Notes: a model not told the origin generated them from the sequence alone. 64,000 nucleotides of DNA from Diadema setosum (GCA_033980235.1 CM067065.1:30593320-30657319); one strand, 5' to 3'; shown: positions 38,780-50,544, counted from the first letter of the stretch. Numbers and translations: made by a program.

Positions 38780-41700
38780 TGAGATACACTCATACATCTC
38801 CTCCCCTGTCTGTCCTAAAAGACTACTACACTGTGATGACACAGAAGGTCAATCCGTTTTCATGCTGCAACGCTATGCTCTACTCTTTTCTGGTCTCCCC
38901 CAGAGGGAACGGTCAAAGAACATTTGTTCAACCTGTATCCGTTTCTCCTTGGGGTATTGCGAGGCATGGCAGAAGACAAGACTTTCCCATGGTTACCGTC
39001 GTCGTGACAAATGATTTCGCAGCGCTCCATGATGCTTGATAGATGATCCTGTAAGTCACTTGTGGCCCTGTCTGTGTGTGAGCAGCACAATGGCTCTCTG
39101 CATTCTCCTCAAAGAAAAAAAAAAAGTGGGGGTTGGTCTAATTTGGCTCTCGAGAAATGTGGGGACCACATGTTCAGTCCATGATTTCCACTCATTCCTT
39201 TCCACTACCACAGCCCACTTTCTCTCTAAGTTAACTCACTGCTTCTGGGAACAAGGTGACCCTATGTGAGTAAAAGTTATCTACAAGTTTTGTAAGATGA
39301 AATGGGTTAACTTGCAATCATGCGCACAATACCACTGACTCCAATTCTTGGCAAATTTTCGTCTGCTCCGTGTCTCAACGCCACCATGTGTTCATCAAAT
39401 GTTGCATAGTTTTGATTTACAGCCATTCTTCCATGATTCTGATGCCACTGACCGCAGAAGCACGACACTTCATCTTTACATCCCTTGTCACGTTTCATGC
39501 ATTTGTTTGCTCATGTGGGACGGTTTATTTCCTTGAAAATGAAGCATGTACTTGGCAACCGACTAATATCTCCAGTCTCATCTAAATTCTGCTACTGCAA
39601 TGAATCTATATCTACAGACTGTATCCTAATTTCACAATCACCCATTAATGCTTATTGGTATCCACAGTCTAGGCTACAATGCCCAATTCAAATTTAGTGT
39701 TCATACTTCATTAACACCAAGTTACCACCATTCATACAGCTCGATACATATTGAGGCATAAGCACCTATTCACTCAATTGTAATTTTGTGCTCTACTTGT
39801 GTGCATGTGGCAACAGGTGGACTGCCATTGACCCATGCTGTGGTAACTAGATTTTAAATTACATCATATTTTTACACAGGGTGTATTAACATTCACATAT
39901 ATGCTATGGGGTTAAATAAGTTCAGCTATCAATTCCTGACTAAAACCTTAGCAGAAATGCAGCTCCTTTGATCGCAAGCCAAGTGAGATAGTTGTTAATG
40001 GGTGCAGAAATCAGGCTTTTGCCCTTAACCTGTTAATGACTGGTTGATTTTACTATAACACACATTTTCTATAGACACCTGCCTGAGTATACTTGAGGAC
40101 TAGTCTTCAAAGGGTTTGGGGAAAAAAAAAAGCTCCTATGTGGATAATCACAAGGACAGGCAGGAGTAAGAATGTCAATATTAGATGATGCTGGTAGTCA
40201 TGGTAACAAAGATGACAGCTGGTGCAGATTTGGGCTACAAAAAAGAACCAAAAAATATGCATATCATCAAATTGCAGTTATTTCTATGAAAGAGTGATGC
40301 AGTCACTGAAATCATTCAATTCTTACCCCTACAAACTAAGTGAATTTGAAAAGTACACAACAAGCCACACAGGAGGAAAAAAAAGATAATAAAATGTAAA
40401 ATTCAGGCGGCTCTGCATTTAAAGAAATGCTACAACTGGTGTCCTTGCAAAACCCAAATGTATTCTATAGAAAAATCATCACACTAATAACAATGACAAT
40501 ATACACCCCAAAAAGGGCCATCAGACTGGAGAGTTCACAACAATGATGGTGCTGATTATACAGTATGACCGCAACACCAGTCAAGATGAATCACCATTTT
40601 TTGAGAAGTCAGTCTTAACAACAGCTTTAACCTTTAATATCATTGTGCGTATAAATGGCAGTTGAAAAATAGTGGTCCAGTGAGAATTGATTGGTCGTGC
40701 TGCTCATCTCTTTTTGGCAGTAGTTGACCCTGATGCCATTGTGTATTTTTTAAAGAGGCAGCTACTTCTGCTTTCGAAAAAAAAAAAAAAAAATATTAAG
40801 AACAAAAATCAGACACGTTTGCAACACTGCACTGTGACTCCTAAATCTCTCTGTCAGCTGTGATGGATGACTCCCTATATACCCTATCTTATATCCAAGC
40901 TATGGATGCAATCTCCTATTCAAAGTAGAGAGACCAAAAACAAAATCATAAATGTATACGCTGTATATCGCAATATAGATGAAATATCCCATGCAGAACA
41001 GAGCATGTTTCTGCAAATTGGTAGTAACCTCCAATTATCCATCAGTCTGTGCAATGGCAGCTGCACATAAAGGCGCAATATTTCGTGACACGTTCTTCTT
41101 CTTTTTCTTTTCTTTTTTGTCCCCCTCGCTTTCGGGCAGCGACTCCTATTTCTGTCTACTCTTGGCAATTGTTATGGAGGTGGGGCCCTATTTCCGAACA
41201 AATCATAGGATGGACTTATCAAAAAGCGGGGGAAAATGAGTTGGGAAAAGATACAGATGAGGGAAGAGAGGGAAGACAGAAAAAAGTGAGTGGAATGAAA
41301 CGGAGAAAAGCTTGGATGGATCTTCCGAGGACACTGCTGATCGAACACAAATGCCAGCCGTGGAAATAAAAAAAAGGGGGAAAGCGTAATTTGGGCAGTG
41401 CTGGAGCAGTCACGGCTTTCCAGTGGCTCATTTTGAACGCAAATCGCTGCATTAGTCGCGAGGCGCGGGTTACTCGGAGTCAAATTCATGACAACTCCGC
41501 CTTCAGAGTGATTTGGACCGGTAGAAAATGACTCTCACTTCTAAAACGCCTTTCTCTTCCCCCTTTCCTTCGATATAATAGTCACCAGTAGGCAAAGTAT
41601 CCTCCGTTTAAACTCAAATTTCAGTTTGGTGAAAAATACACGGTGCCAACTGCATCCTAATTTTCTTGTGGTGTATTCTTTCTTTTACTGTTCCATAAAC

Positions 41701-42290
41701 TGCATCACATCATCTTCAAAGGGTTGCTATTTAGATTTTACAGTGAGCATTCTGGAAAAAAAATAATAAAATCACATAATTTCTAGTAATAGTCATTGTG
41801 ATAAAATGCACTTCCATTACAGATCTTGCTAGTATGAACAAATTAAGAAGAAAGTCTGTCATTCAGAAAGAATGACAACTTCGTAAGATATATCACCACT
41901 AAAATGTACATTTTGCATCCCAATGAAATATTTACATTTACAATGTATTTACATAGACCATGAATTGTCAAGGGAAGGAGTATTAATGTCAGCTTTGTGG
42001 CATATACAGTATCTAAAATACAGTAAAAGTAGAAGTACAGTAGGCCTATAAAAAGATATTAAAATTTCAAAATGTAAATGTGTTTCCTAAACTTGCTTGA
42101 AGGGATTATTTTCATAACACGGGTTGAATACAATGAAAATGATTACAACCATCAATTATAAACTTTCATGATTGATAGAGTTTTAATGTTATGTGTTTTT
42201 ATCTTAATTGGCCCAATTAACAGTATCCTCATGCAATTAAAACATTGCCCGGCAAGAAAAAAAATGTTTCTTTTATATCCCACAGATTGA
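38780..42290. other. Noncoding DNA
   Basis: No gene is recognised. A unique block with some CpG lies at 41050-41490. An A18 run lies near 40776-40793, and TAGGCCTA is at 42041-42048. Confidence 0.5.
40025..40118 (-). mobile_element. TTAA-type mini foldback, family D copy 2 (94 bp)
   Basis: Reverse orientation relative to copy 1. It starts TTAACCTGTTAATGAC, contains GAGTATACTTGAGGACTAGTC and ends AAAGGGTTTG. It is diverged, and the right TTAA is degraded. Confidence 0.7.
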
Positions 42291-42299
42291 AGTAGAGCG

Positions 42300-42910
42300 G
42301 TTAGTTAGTTTTCAAGCCCAAGTTTTCTCGAACGACAGTTCGCATACCACACACCGCAGTATCACGAGGAGTTGAACGAGGCGGCAGGAAAAAATCGAAG
42401 CGAATTAACGCGAGTTAGCTTCGCACCATCGGGGCAGGGTCGGGGTCAATAGACCGAACAATCGCGGGTGAGTCTTAGCGGCTTTTGCCATACGCACCGC
42501 ACACAGCTGGACGCACTACTTCAGTTTTTGAACTCCACTTGTTCGTGTAAAATGAAGCGTTGCGCCGGGGAACAATAACGGAGTAATGAACTCGGATACG
42601 GTATCTAAAAAGATCCCTAACGCAACCACGATAATGAAAGCAACTGCCAGTGAGTAATTCGGAAGGGTTTTCTTCAGGCGTACGGATTACGATTCACTCC
42701 TTCGCCGTAATGCCAAAAACCTACCAGGCAACAAAGATAGCGAAGTGATTCAGGTTGGATAATGAATGCCTCGGTCGTGTGGTAGGAACGCCATGCACTA
42801 CCAAATCCGCCGAGACAAGTGCGGTTTATACGTCTTTACGCACAAACGGAAGTTTTGGGGTATAATGAAACTCCACACAAATACCACGTTACCGAATCAC
42901 TTCAAGATTG
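42300..42910. promoter_or_regulatory. CpG-rich unique region with donor-like sites
   Basis: There is a high local density of CpG (AACGCGAGTTAGCTTCGCAC, GGGTCGGGGTCAATAGACCG) against AT-rich flanks. On the plus strand, GG|GTGAGTCTTA near 42468 and CCA|GTGAGTAATT near 42650 resemble 5' splice sites. It may be a promoter and noncoding first exon, but orientation and gene are unknown. Confidence 0.35.
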
Positions 42911-43242
42911 AGGTACGGTAGAAGTGGTTGGTTGGCAAGAAAAAGTTAGGCAAGTTATGAATGAAGGGGAAAAAAGTTCCTCAAAGAAAACTCATGCTGA
43001 GTTTTCTCAAAAGAAATTTGATCTGTCAATTCGTCACACATCATCCTGAAGTCTACTCTCTCTTCTAACTTGATCAAAAGTGGTTTCAAATTGTGCTGGA
43101 AAATATCGGTATATTAATCTTTCCTTCCCTCTAAAATACGCAAACACACAGAAAGTTTTAAAAGAATTTGATTGTTACAGATCGTAGGAAGAAAAGGTTG
43201 AAAATAAAAGAGAACACAAATCAGTTCGTCGAACAGGTACTC

Positions 43243-43808
43243 TTAAAGGGAAGATAAACCCCAAGAACAATGTGGATTGAGTGAAAGCAGCAACATTAGT
43301 AGAACACATCAGTGAAAGTTTGAAGAAAATCGGACAATCGATGCAAAAGTTATGAATTTTTAAAGTTTTGATGTTGGAACCGCTGGATGAGGAGACTACT
43401 GGAGGTTATGACGTATGAGTGGACTACAATATCAAGAAAATATAAAGAAAATACTACAAAAATCAATTTTTCATGAAAATTACAAATTCCATCAACTTGA
43501 TATTGACATATGTTAAGGGTAGCAATCATTCCCCCTGCTTTCTGAAAGCGGTTCGTCCACTGCTCTTTCATAATTCTAGAAAAGTGAATTTTTGTTGAAT
43601 ATCCTTTATATTTTCTTTGTATTGTTGTCCACTCATACGTCATATCCTCTAGTAGTCTCCTCATCCAGCGGTTCCAACACCAAAACTTTAAAAATTCATA
43701 ACTTTTGCATCGATTGTCCGATTTTTCTCAAACTTTCACTGATGTGTTCTACTAATGTTGCTGCTTTCACTCAATCCACATTGCTCTTTGGGTTTACCTT
43801 CCCTTTAA
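43243..43808. mobile_element. TTAA-flanked foldback, family A copy 2 (566 bp)
   Basis: TTAA|AGGGAAGATAAACCC opens it and GGGTTTACCTTCCCT|TTAA closes it. The terminal 15 bp differ from copies 1 and 3, but the inner arms (AACACATCAGTGAAAGTTTG, CCGCTGGATGAGGAGACTAC) are nearly identical. Confidence 0.88.
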
Positions 43809-43879
43809 AAAGAATGAAAATGTTACCATTGGTTACTGGAGGAATGAGATGAAGAAAGGGAAGACTGAAGAACAGGAAC

Positions 43880-43928
43880 GAAGAAGAAGAAGAAGAAGAA
43901 GAAGAAGAAGAAGAAGAAGAAGAAGAGA
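43880..43928 (+). repeat. (AAG)n microsatellite
   Basis: GAA/AAG run of about 48 bp. Confidence 0.97.
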
Positions 43929-44439
43929 AAGAAAATGCAAATTACTATATTTGAGACATGATGAAATATCTTGCGCTATGCCATTCAATGTTTTCCCGTG
44001 TAGTACAATCTGAGTGTTGAGAAAGGATGATAACACGCAGCAGCGGCCTCCCTGTCAAAACAATACACCAAAATCTTTTGAGAATGACGAAGGAGACAGA
44101 TATTCTTACTTTGCACTGTTCTTATCCCATAAAATCGGCGGTAGTGTCCTGGCCAATGTAACACTCCATAGCAGAAGAAGGGCATTTATAAAGAACATCC
44201 ACTTTGGCATAGGAAAATGCCATTCCAGTGAGGATCGAGTTCTGACAATATGCGACGACATGGTTCCAGATTTGTTTGGGTTTTTCTTGGGAGTCGAGGT
44301 GGACTGAAAACGCGAACAAAATTTCTTCACAAGACAACGGTGGAAGGAAGCGAGAAGACTAGAGTTATCCGGTGTTACTTGTCGTCCAAACGTAAAAATC
44401 CAACACTGGAGAATGCGTGTATGACCTTAGACACAAAAG

Positions 44440-45235
44440 TTTGGTCTTCCTGGATGGTGGATGAAATAAAGATGAGATTTTATATAGAACACGGTTTCTT
44501 CAGATGCGTTTGTGCAACGATGTTATCTTCAACAGAGCCCACACAAATCGAGGGGCTATAGCTCCTCCAAATGCCGGCCGATCGCCCAGGCGTCTGTCCG
44601 CACTGCCGTACGAAGACACCCAGCGAGCCGGTGAAAGAATATCCACACGCACCAGTGAGATGGACAGGCGGGTCTCCAGCGAGTTTCAGCTTTTCAGATG
44701 ACTCAAAAACTCTCTCGCCCTGCTTTTCAGTGCTCGCTTGCCGAAAGGCAATAGCCGTGAATGTGGCGTGAATCCGTCACTGTACAACAATCCACAGACG
44801 GACTTTGAATGATGGGTTTATATTCCGTTTAAACTCAATCAGAAAAAAGTTTGACATGATGAAAATCTCGCGCTCACGAAGTGGTGTGACATTGCGCTCC
44901 AGCCAGCCGCACTTGGCGTATCATCAATGGGCGAAACTAACGGTAAGTCCACTCGATGGTAAGGCTCCGCGAAAATCTCGTGGCGCACGCGGCTTCTTTA
45001 TTTTTTCCCCCTCAATCCTTCTTTCTCTCTTTCTCTCTCCCCCCTCCATCACAACTCATTCTCCGAGCGTGAGTTGCCATCCTGTGACGTTTGCCGTTGC
45101 AATATGAATATTCATGACTCACGATTGACTGGGCGGGACTTCACAGAAATTTTCGATTCTTTTCTTTTGTCTGTGTCGGGGATGATCTGACAGAAGGGGC
45201 GGAGTTTGGAAGATTGTACAGGATACGAACGGAGA
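44440..45235. promoter_or_regulatory. CpG-rich promoter-like region
   Basis: Unique sequence with many CpGs. The stretch 45085-45205 holds CGTCAC (CRE-like), the palindrome ATGAATATTCAT, TGACTCA (AP-1-like), GACTGGGCGGGAC and GGGGCGGAG (GC boxes). A strong plus-strand donor (ACG|GTAAGTCC, about 44941) and a minus-strand one (ATC|GTGAGTCATG, about 45122) are both present, so direction is undecided. No coding domain is seen in the open frames here. Confidence 0.4.
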
Positions 45236-45262
45236 GGGCGTTCACTCAAAAACTTGATGGTA

Positions 45263-45297
45263 CTTTTTTTCTTCTTCTTTTTCTTCTTCTTCTTTCG
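45263..45297 (+). repeat. (TTC)n tract
   Basis: T-run followed by imperfect TTC repeats. Confidence 0.85.
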
Positions 45298-45299
45298 GC

Positions 45300-46250
45300 T
45301 ACATTACCGAAACGTTCGGTCAAAAAACTGTAATCATTATGAATTATATAGCTACAATTTATTGAAGAAAACTATGCAAAACGTAACCGAAACTTTCTCA
45401 GTATAAAAAGAATAGCGAACTCTCAACGTGTCATATATTTCATAGTAATTTTCTGCCATCTTTTTCGTCAGATTTTTTCTTCAAATTGCTTGGACCCTTC
45501 CACCAAAACAAAGCGTATAAACTTAGGTTATGCTGATGATATTATCTGTTAATCACTGCTAACTCACACTAAAATGATGTGCCACCCCCTACCCTTCCTC
45601 CATAAACTGCCGTGATAGGTTATAAAGTTGAAATACTTAGTGTTTAGATTTTGTTTTGAAAGAGTGCAGAATATATATACCAACGTGAAACGTCTTACAA
45701 AACAAGAGTTGCTGCCTCTGAATGACAAACTCTTTCCTTGATTACAGTGATATCCATTGTTGATTATTTGTTTGTTTTTATTTCCGAAACAGTAAATAAA
45801 CAGTGTTGAACATGACACTTAATTGAGACATGAATCAAAGATGTAGTATCAACACACTATGAAAATTATTTGACATGTGATTAGCAATGACAATAAAACA
45901 TGCAACGGTAGATACACCATTCAGATCTAATATCTACATGATAGATCTGTTTTCCATGGGATCCGAGATTTATAACCAATTAAACAACTAACATGTCTTC
46001 TCAGCCAGTGTACCATCCCTTAGTTATACTAAACATCATATACAATCATTTCATGGTTCAAGGTTCACATTCATTGTCATTTCCGTCAAATAAACAGAGA
46101 ACATTATCGCACTACATGCTATGGTCAAACAGTGTTACTAACTATCGACAGTGTTCATTTCTGTTTCAATCAAACGTCATGAAATATCGGGAATCGTATG
46201 GTCCATTTGTGACTGCTTCGAAATGCATTTTAGCTTAGTGCTTCAACGGT
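45300..46250. other. AT-rich noncoding DNA
   Basis: I see no gene or repeat family in this stretch. Confidence 0.5.
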
Positions 46251-46257
46251 TACAGCT

Positions 46258-46525
46258 CGTTATTCCGAAGGTTCGTTATTCCGAAGGCTCTTTAGTCCGA
46301 ATATTCGTTATTCCGAAGGTTCGTTGTTCCGAATTTCATTTTCGGATTAACGAATCTTCGGAATAACGAACCTTTGGAATAACGCCACAAAAATGTTCAT
46401 ATTAACGAACCCTTTTTCATTTTCGGATTAACGAGCCTCTATATTGGTATAGGGAATTTGCGTGTTTCGGATTAACAAACCTTCGGAATAACAAACCTTC
46501 GGAATAGCGAACCTTCGGAATAACG
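46258..46525. repeat. Inverted arrays of a 16-bp CCGAAGGTTCGTTATT unit
   Basis: About five tandem 16-bp units (CGTTATTCCGAAGGTT) are followed by the same unit in the opposite orientation (AACCTTCGGAATAACG) in two groups, at about 46340-46385 and 46475-46525. The whole can fold back on itself. Confidence 0.88.
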
Positions 46526-46618
46526 AACAGCACCCGCTTCAACAAGCAACAATGGAGGACAGTCAAATTGACACGTAGCGTTTTGTATCATGTATTTTTC
46601 TTTTTGATGGAAATAAAC

Positions 46619-46803
46619 GGGTCTAGGGCAATTACCCCCTGGGCAATTACCCCGGACCCTTCCCCTGTCCCTAATCCTAATCCTAACCATAACCTAAACT
46701 CCTAACACTAAACCTAACCCTAACCCTAGTCTTAACTCTAACTTTACTACTAACCAGTATTTAGCCGGGGGTAATTGCCCTATGGGGGTAATTGCCCGGA
46801 TAC
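46619..46803 (+). mobile_element. Foldback element with telomere-like CCCTAA core, copy 1
   Basis: The ends are inverted GGGCAATTACCCC / GGGGTAATTGCCC, doubled on each side. The interior is a degenerate series of CCTAAC/CCCTAA hexamers. GGAAATAAAC lies directly outside both ends (46609-46618 and 46804-46813), which looks like a 10-bp target-site duplication. Confidence 0.75.
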
Positions 46804-46813
46804 GGAAATAAAC

Positions 46814-47745
46814 ATACACTATTGAATATTTAAACCAACATACGGAACCGAATCCGGATGATGATACATACATTGTGGTATGTAGAACTACTTGATAATG
46901 CTGAATGTGGTGGGGGATCTCCCGGCGCGTGAAATACCAACATCTCCTAGTAATTGCTTTGCAATGAACTGTGGCGACTGAACGCTCCCCTGATACCCCA
47001 CTTCACTATCAATAATAGTAGGTTTTGGTGGTTTTGAACATACATTAAATTGGTCGTGCTTTAACAACCCACGGCGCGACAAACACAAATGATAAGCTAT
47101 AACGTTTATTTCATTTCGCACTCTTAACCGCTGAACTTTTGACTTGTGGTGAACGAAAAATATATATATATTGCCAAGAAAGGGTTATATTTTGTTTTAT
47201 TTAATTTATTTTTGTTTTGTGTTGTTTTGTGTCGTTTTGTTTGTTTTGTTTTGTTGCTGTGGGTTTTTTTTCCGGCAACACTCCAGATCGGGAGATTTAA
47301 AACACTCTTCTTTTTTTTAATTACAATAACTTTTTGATGAATTCTCAGACCTACATCTGTATATCCGTTCATTTTAGTCTTTATTATATTCTATTTTGAC
47401 TCTCTGAGTCTTAGTATCAGAGAAGTTCGAAATGATGTCCCTCCTACCTACACTTAAAAAAAAAAGATACGTTGAACAAACCAAAGAAGATAAATTATAC
47501 TTTGTACAACCCCCACCCCCCCCCCAAAAAAAAAAAGAGTTATGAGCATTCAACGGGGAAACAAAAATTGACGTAAATATGCGTATCTACGTCTGTGTTT
47601 TCTTTTTTTAATTGCTGATGGGCTAAATAGCTCTGACGTGGAAATTGCTTTGAAAGACAAAACAAACAAGCAAACACACAAACAACCACACAAACAATAA
47701 ACAAATATGTACTCACAGGTTATGTGGGGCAACTAACAAGAAGTT
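46814..47745. other. AT-rich noncoding DNA
   Basis: No gene is recognised. Contains a TTTTG/GTTTT-rich stretch (47190-47260) and C10-A11 at 47516-47536. Confidence 0.5.
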
Positions 47746-47747
47746 AA

Positions 47748-47988
47748 TTGGGTGGGTAATTACCCCCCCCCCCCCCCCCCTCCCTCCGGAAATTATACCC
47801 CCGGGTAAATACTGGTTAGTGATAATGTTAGAGAAAAGATTAAGGTTAAGGTTAGGTTTAAGGTAAGAGTTTGTGGTAGGGTTAGGAGTAGGTTCAGGAT
47901 TAGGATTAGGGTTAGGGTCAGGGAAGGGTCATCTGGAATAAATACTAGTATCCAGGAGGTAATTGCCCTATCCTATAGTACCGGATAC
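47748..47988 (-). mobile_element. Foldback element with telomere-like TTAGGG core, copy 2
   Basis: This is the same element as 46619-46803 in the opposite orientation. It has GGGTAATTACCCC-type ends, ACTGGTTAGT, degenerate TTAGGG/TTAAGG hexamers, GGGAAGGGTC, and GGTAATTGCCCTAT. A C-run has expanded in the left end (about 47764-47780). Confidence 0.75.
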
Positions 47989-48179
47989 AGCATATTACAA
48001 GCATTAATTTTCTGTGGAATCCTCCATGTTTGCAAAACGTTATCATTTGTGTTTTTTTTTCAAAGTGTAACCGATATTATTCAGACTATTGATTGCCTTG
48101 TCATCAGAATATATCTCTCGCGAGATGTTATACCTTCGTTTAATGTCCTGCTGAACAGAAGTGGAATAAGACTGAAGCC

Positions 48180-48480
48180 CACACGCCCTCTGCGCGACCT
48201 GCGCGAGCCCTGCGACCTCGATCTCCAGTGATCTGTGGTGAGGTCGCACAGAGACCTAGATGCCCATGATAACGATCGCACCAGATCGCAGTAGCTCACG
48301 GTCGCAAACAGCGACAGACAGAGGTCGCTGGTGGTCGCAAGGTTTTGGATATATTCAAACGATGTTCCGACCTCAGGGATCGGTCGTGCAAACTCGCAAT
48401 CAGGTCGCACAGTGAGCGACCCCAGATCAACGTTAATCAAACGCCGAGGAAGATCGGACACGTTCAGGCCTACCTGATCG
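48180..48480. other. GC-rich block with clustered GGTCGCA motifs
   Basis: RRTCGC occurs at 48242, 48274, 48284, 48300, 48323, 48333 and 48403, with inverse TGCGACC at 48211. The overlapping 126-codon minus-strand frame (48081-48461) shows no domain. It could be a binding-site cluster or an internally repetitive element. Confidence 0.55.
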
Positions 48481-48589
48481 TCCGTACAAAAGGGTATAAA
48501 ACTAAAAACTAAACACTAAAATAAAATAAGATTAAAAAAAAAAATAAAAAAAAAATCTAGGGAAAGTTGATTTCTAGAAGAGGAATTCT

Positions 48590-49124
48590 AGTCCATTTAT
48601 AAGTTAATCTGACGAGAAAGAGTGAAATCTTACGACTATAAGGGTGAAAAATTTGATTAAAATCGGATAAAATTAAGGAAGGTATAAAATTGTTCATTTT
48701 TTACTAATTTCTGCAGAACAGTTCTCGTGCAGTTGATATAACTATGCCAATGAGTGAGCCGATGATTTCATCACCTTATATTTTTCATTGATAGTCTACA
48801 CAAAAATGACAAAAATAATGCTTCTGTTATCAAAGTGTAAAACAAAGTGTTGAGTAACGTAGGAATAATGATCAGTTAGACATAATCAGGATTGAGACGA
48901 AGGCGTAATTGCGTTTGAATGAAAAACTAAAAATTTCATGATTTTATGAACAAACGGCTGCATATGGCAAGTTGTGAGGGGATGGCATAATATGATTATG
49001 CAAATAGAGAAGCGAACTGTTTCCTGAACAAACAGCGAAATTTCAAAATGTCATAACTCATTTTTCATCCAATTTTGATCCAATTTTCATTGTTTTTGCT
49101 AGCAAATTTTACTCCTTCTAACTT
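48590..49124. repeat. Possible degenerate foldback repeat
   Basis: Weak inverted similarity is visible: GAAAAATTTGATTAAAATCG on the left against the inverse of CCAATTTTGATCCAATTTTC on the right, and GAACAGTTC-like segments on both arms. The boundaries are uncertain. Confidence 0.35.
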
Positions 49125-49523
49125 TTAACTGCACTGGACTGTACAGTACTGGTTGAGGTAGGGATTCATGTTTTGAACATTCCTGAGTGAGATAATGAAA
49201 AGCCTCTTATGAAATATGAAAGAGCATGTAATTTTAGGAAGGATTCAACTTTTATTTGATGAAAATTGGTTTTCAAATGGCTGAGATGTCCAAAAAAGTG
49301 CTAATAATAAAAGGCGACATGCCCCAACTTTATTAGTATCTCTTTGTTTCACCTTGTTTTTGGATATCTCAGCCATTTCAAAACCTATTTTCATCGAATG
49401 AACTTCTGATACCCCTTAGAACTGCATGCTCTTTGACATCTCATAGAGTGGTTTCTGAATATCTCACAAACAAAACGTTAAAAGCTAAATCTTCACCTCG
49501 ACCAGAACTGTACACACCCTTAA
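49125..49523 (+). mobile_element. TTAA-type foldback, family B copy 2 (about 399 bp)
   Basis: It matches 24643-25040 across its length (ACTGTACAGTACTGGTTGAG to CCAGAACTGTACACACCC). The left terminus is altered, though a TTAA remains at 49125, and the right end is CCC|TTAA with one T lost. Confidence 0.82.
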
Positions 49524-50297
49524 CCACATATTTTTAAAAGCATTAACAATGTAGGAAGACAATGCCTTTTCCACTATCGCTATAGATCCTGACGTAGAAG
49601 TGCCAATTGTGCAGTTGTAATCATTAAAAAAAATAATAATAGCCAACAATAAGTGTTAGACTAGAATGAGGTGAATTCAATGATATCACACATGATTTCA
49701 AAAGGATAAACTAGTTGACATTCCATCCCTGATATATTCTTTGTGTACCGGTGTCATCTGATGGCGACAAAAACCTGCGTCGGTATCCAAGCTTGCATAA
49801 TTTCTACATGGGAGCGACGTTACTCGATCAGAGTTGTGCTTGAAATCAGAATAAAACTATTATTAAACAATTCATATGCGACATGAAGTCTCTCGCAAAA
49901 TTGAACATTACAGAGATATAAGAGATGGATAGATGAATAAATAGATAGATCAGTATAGATAAATTGTTAATATTATTTTGTTATCATGTATGTATATGTG
50001 GATTATTACTACAAGGGTCACAGGCCCTACATACATACTTAGATAGCCTATAGATTAATATGGAAATATGAATATACAGAAAGACAGTTGGATCACACAC
50101 AATACGGTGCAACCTTATTTCCAGCAGGGAGGTGAGGTCTCACCTCCCCCTGTTTTCAGTTGAACTGTACACATAATATTCTATGATATCATTTTTTTTT
50201 GGGGGGGGGGGGGAGGAGAAGGGCGAAGGTTGGTCTAAATCATGTCATGTCAAAAATGTTTGGTAGGCTGTTCGTCTGCTCTCTGTGTATTTTGCTT

Positions 50298-50544
50298 GAA
50301 GAGTTTGTTCGCAAAAAACGATAAGTCCATATTTGCCAAATGGAGATATTTGCGATTAAAAGTCAAGAAAAATAAAGAGAATAATAAGAAAAATTTTGCT
50401 TCTTTTGACCATAACTTCAAAAATGTACCTTTATATTTAGTGACCAATACATCATTTAAAAGGTATTATTTTGTACTTTATGACAGAGACCGTACTTCAA
50501 AATCTTCAAAAATGGACTTATCGGTTTTTGCGAACAAATTCTTC
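50298..50544 (+). mobile_element. GAAGAG-ended MITE, full-length copy (247 bp)
   Basis: The left end is GAAGAGTTTGTTCGCAAAAA and the right end is TTTTTGCGAACAAATTCTTC. Compared with copy 1 it retains about 30 bp around ATGTACCTTTATATTTAGTG. It is non-coding despite the open frame through it. Confidence 0.87.

Noticed and set aside
48081..48461. 126-codon basic frame on the minus strand
   Set aside because: Coincides with the GGTCGCA motif cluster. No domain, and no splice or start context.
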